Origin: Sulfitobacter sp. M05
GTDB lineage: Bacteria; Pseudomonadota; Alphaproteobacteria; Rhodobacterales; Rhodobacteraceae
DNA length: 64,000 nt
Direction: 5' to 3'
NCBI RefSeq assembly: GCF_029285175.1
Contig: NZ_JABEDH010000002.1
Location: 868,001 to 932,000, forward strand
Shown here: piece by piece, positions 62,274 through 64,000 of the stretch
Layout of the letters: each line of letters begins with the position of its first letter
Position numbering within the stretch: position 1 is the first letter of the stretch
Translations under genes and position numbers: made by a program
Notes under the pieces: model-generated
What the model was told of the DNA's origin: nothing
What the model saw: the letters and a program-made list of their open reading frames with translations, nothing else
The model's database searches: none

Positions 62274-63296
62274 TCAGCCCTTTTTCAGAACCTCACGGCC
62301 CAGCAATTCGGCGATTTGAACCGCGTTCAATGCTGCGCCTTTGCGCAGGTTGTCAGATACGCACCACAGGTTCAGACCGTTGTCGATGGTGCTGTCCTGC
62401 CGAATGCGGCTGATGAAGGTCGCAAAATCACCGACACATTCAACGGGCGTGACATAGCCGCCGTCTTCGCGCTTATCGATGACCATGATGCCGGGGGCTT
62501 CGCGCAGGATGTCGCGGGCCTCGTCCTCGTCCAGATGATCCTCGAACTCGATGTTGATCGCTTCGGAGTGACCCACGAAGACCGGAACACGCACACAGGT
62601 CGCGGTGACCTTGATGTCCTTGTCGACGATCTTTTTCGTTTCGGCGACCATCTTCCATTCTTCTTTGGTTGAGCCGTCTTCCATGAACACATCAATGTGC
62701 GGAATCACGTTGAACGCGATCTGCTTGGTGAACTTGTTCGGCGGCACGTCCGATGTCGGGTTATAGATCGATTTGGTCTGATCCCAGAGTTCATCCGCAC
62801 CTTCCTTGCCGGAACCGGACACGGATTGATAGGTGCTGACCACCACACGTTTGATCGTCGCGCGGTCATGCAAGGGCTTCAAGGCCACAACCATCTGCGC
62901 CGTGGAGCAGTTCGGATTCGCGATGATGTTCTTTTTGGCATAGTCATGCACGGCCTGCGGGTTCACCTCGGGCACAATCAAGGGCACATCGGCGTCGTAG
63001 CGGTAGAGCGACGAGTTGTCGATCACCACACAACCGGCCTTGGCGGCACCGGGCGCATATTTCTTGGTCGCGTCGGACCCGACCGCGAACAGCGCCATGT
63101 CCCAACCCGTAAAATCAAACGTATCCAGGTCTTTGCACGTCAACGTCTTTTCGCCAAAGCTTACTTCCGTGCCCAATGAACGACGGCTGGCCAAGGCCAC
63201 GATCTCGTCCACAGGGAACTGGCGTTCAGCCAGGATGTTCAGCATTTCGCGGCCCACATTGCCAGTGGCGCCCACGACGGCGACGCGATAACCCAT
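62274..63296 (-). CDS. asd: Aspartate-semialdehyde dehydrogenase
   Basis: A 340-residue NADP enzyme making aspartate semialdehyde for lysine, diaminopimelate, threonine and methionine. It has the N-terminal VVGATGNVGREML nucleotide motif, the active-site Cys C130 in NPNCSTAQMV, and the later SGSGKEGADELW and RVPVFVGHSEA segments. It is complete, with GGAGAAATAAG just before the ATG. It is divergent from the DUF3095 gene, with about 137 bases between starts. Confidence 0.96.
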   Translation of the reverse strand: MGYRVAVVGATGNVGREMLNILAERQFPVDEIVALASRRSLGTEVSFGEKTLTCKDLDTFDFTGWDMALFAVGSDATKKYAPGAAKAGCVVIDNSSLYRYDADVPLIVPEVNPQAVHDYAKKNIIANPNCSTAQMVVALKPLHDRATIKRVVVSTYQSVSGSGKEGADELWDQTKSIYNPTSDVPPNKFTKQIAFNVIPHIDVFMEDGSTKEEWKMVAETKKIVDKDIKVTATCVRVPVFVGHSEAINIEFEDHLDEDEARDILREAPGIMVIDKREDGGYVTPVECVGDFATFISRIRQDSTIDNGLNLWCVSDNLRKGAALNAVQIAELLGREVLKKG

Positions 63297-63433
63297 CTTA
63301 TTTCTCCGTTATATAAGGGGTGGTGCGGCGCACATACACCGCTTGCCGTTCCGTGGAAAGACCCCTGCGTTGCCGGACTGGTTTGTAACGTAAGGTGCGT
63401 GTTAGGATGGCACCGATCAAAAAGGCAGGCCGA

Positions 63434-64000
63434 ATGACCCAAAGCGATCCGTTTTACGACCAGTTGCCGCGTGTCAGGGCTTTTGACCAGCTGACACAAT
63501 CGGACCGTTTCACACCTGTGCCGCAGGATTGGACCATTGGCGTTTCGGACATCGTCGATTCAACCGGATTGGTGCAAGCTGGCAAGTACAAGACCGTGAA
63601 TATGGTCGGCGCAGCGGTGATTTCTGCGATGATGAACGCCCTGAAAGGGCGGGCGTTTCCGTTTGTTTTTGGCGGTGATGGGGCCGGATTCGCCGTGCCC
63701 CCAGAGGACGAAGCCGCCGCACGGGATGCCTTGGCGCGGGTCGCATCCTGGGCGCAGACAGAGTTCGGTATTGGGATGCGGGTCGCTTTGGTGCCGGTGG
63801 CGGATGTGCGTGCAGCGGGGCACGATGTGCGGGTGGCCCGACTTCAGGTTTCCGAGGGAGTGGATTATGCGATGTTTGACGGTGGCGGGGTTAGCTGGGC
63901 CGAGGCCCGAATGAAAGCCGGAAGCTATGTGATTTCCCCGGCAGCAGAGGGCAGCGCGCCTGACCTGACAGGATTGTCTTGCCGCTGGTCACCGATGCCG
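63434..64000 (+). CDS. DUF3095 family protein (5' part, runs off window)
   Basis: An open frame from ATG 63434 to the window end (189 codons, no stop). The protein starts MTQSDPFYDQLPRVRAFD and contains WTIGVSDIVDSTGLVQAGKYK, PFVFGGDGAGFAVPPED and a following helix, the DUF3095 pattern. The SDIVDST and FGGDGAGF blocks resemble the metal-binding and GGDEF-like loops of nucleotide cyclases, and the family has been proposed to be cyclase-like; activity is unproven. AGGC precedes the start. The 3' end lies outside. Confidence 0.8.
   Translation, partial: MTQSDPFYDQLPRVRAFDQLTQSDRFTPVPQDWTIGVSDIVDSTGLVQAGKYKTVNMVGAAVISAMMNALKGRAFPFVFGGDGAGFAVPPEDEAAARDALARVASWAQTEFGIGMRVALVPVADVRAAGHDVRVARLQVSEGVDYAMFDGGGVSWAEARMKAGSYVISPAAEGSAPDLTGLSCRWSPMP

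Noticed and set aside
63510..63823. Minus-strand open frames near the right edge
   Set aside because: Antisense to the DUF3095 coding frame, which is open to the window end and matches a known family.
1..64000. tRNA, rRNA, CRISPR arrays, prophage or insertion sequences
   Set aside because: No cloverleaf-like or rRNA-like sequence, spaced direct repeats, transposase, integrase or phage structural protein was seen on reading the window; a short RNA could still be missed without a covariance search.

Overview
The window is a gene-dense piece (about 60% G+C by eye) of an alphaproteobacterial chromosome, most likely a Rhodobacteraceae member of the Roseobacter group. This rests on the combination of DUF1285, DUF2794, DUF1203 and a DUF6478-like protein, the gpmI-envC-ctpA cluster, and an MbfA ferritin/VIT1 protein preceded by an Irr-type ICE palindrome. 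The assignment is inference from gene content; no rRNA, tRNA, prophage, insertion sequence or CRISPR array was seen. No intergenic gap is longer than about 300 bases.

Layout. 1-4.2 kb: end of a UMF1-type MFS permease (cut by the window edge), a YggT protein, recQ and yaaA. 4.2-14 kb: a soluble hybrid histidine kinase with one degenerate and one intact receiver, facing away from a large thioester alpha-2-macroglobulin translationally coupled to pbpC (periplasmic protease trap plus murein synthase). 14-15.7 kb: DUF1007 protein plus a His-rich NicO-type metal permease, then copy A of a 111-bp structured repeat. 15.7-22.4 kb: a four-gene, stop/start-overlapping MoxR-DUF58-BatA/DUF4159-membrane protein operon. 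22.4-28.2 kb: DUF1285, hyi-like isomerase, GST, polA, a tiny zinc-finger protein and DUF1203. 28.4-32.4 kb: gpmI (with a 17-G tract), a degenerate EnvC and ctpA, closed by a strong terminator. 32.4-38.3 kb: a hydrolase and divergent membrane-anchored AraC-type regulator, three uncharacterised genes and ilvD.

38.4-42.4 kb is the most unusual part: a 1033-residue ABC-exporter-like protein whose nucleotide-binding domain has lost the canonical catalytic motifs, is interrupted by about 270 residues and is fused to a C-terminal cyclic-nucleotide-binding-like domain, coupled by start/stop overlap to a CPBP intramembrane protease. It is followed by accD-folC, a small membrane protein and repeat copy B. 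45-52.5 kb: zapE, an MFS transporter, and a six-gene leftward run headed by mbfA (mbfA, AEC carrier, fghA, DUF188, HAD phosphatase, ornithine cyclodeaminase family). 52.5-58.4 kb: TetR, I78 inhibitor lipoprotein, paaK-paaI, DUF2794, NlpC/P60 with leucyl aminopeptidase, and an unknown protein. 58.6-60.5 kb: a compact inorganic-carbon operon (beta carbonic anhydrase, SbtA-type bicarbonate permease, PII-like SbtB). 60.5-64 kb: DUF4139 protein, asd, and the start of a DUF3095 protein cut by the window edge.

Links between genes. Cell-envelope functions recur (A2M/PBP1c, MoxR operon, EnvC/CtpA, NlpC/aminopeptidase, DUF4139, pseudo-ABC/CPBP), as do metal and carbon homeostasis (NicO, MbfA, Sbt). All functions are inferred from sequence motifs read by eye; no database search was run.
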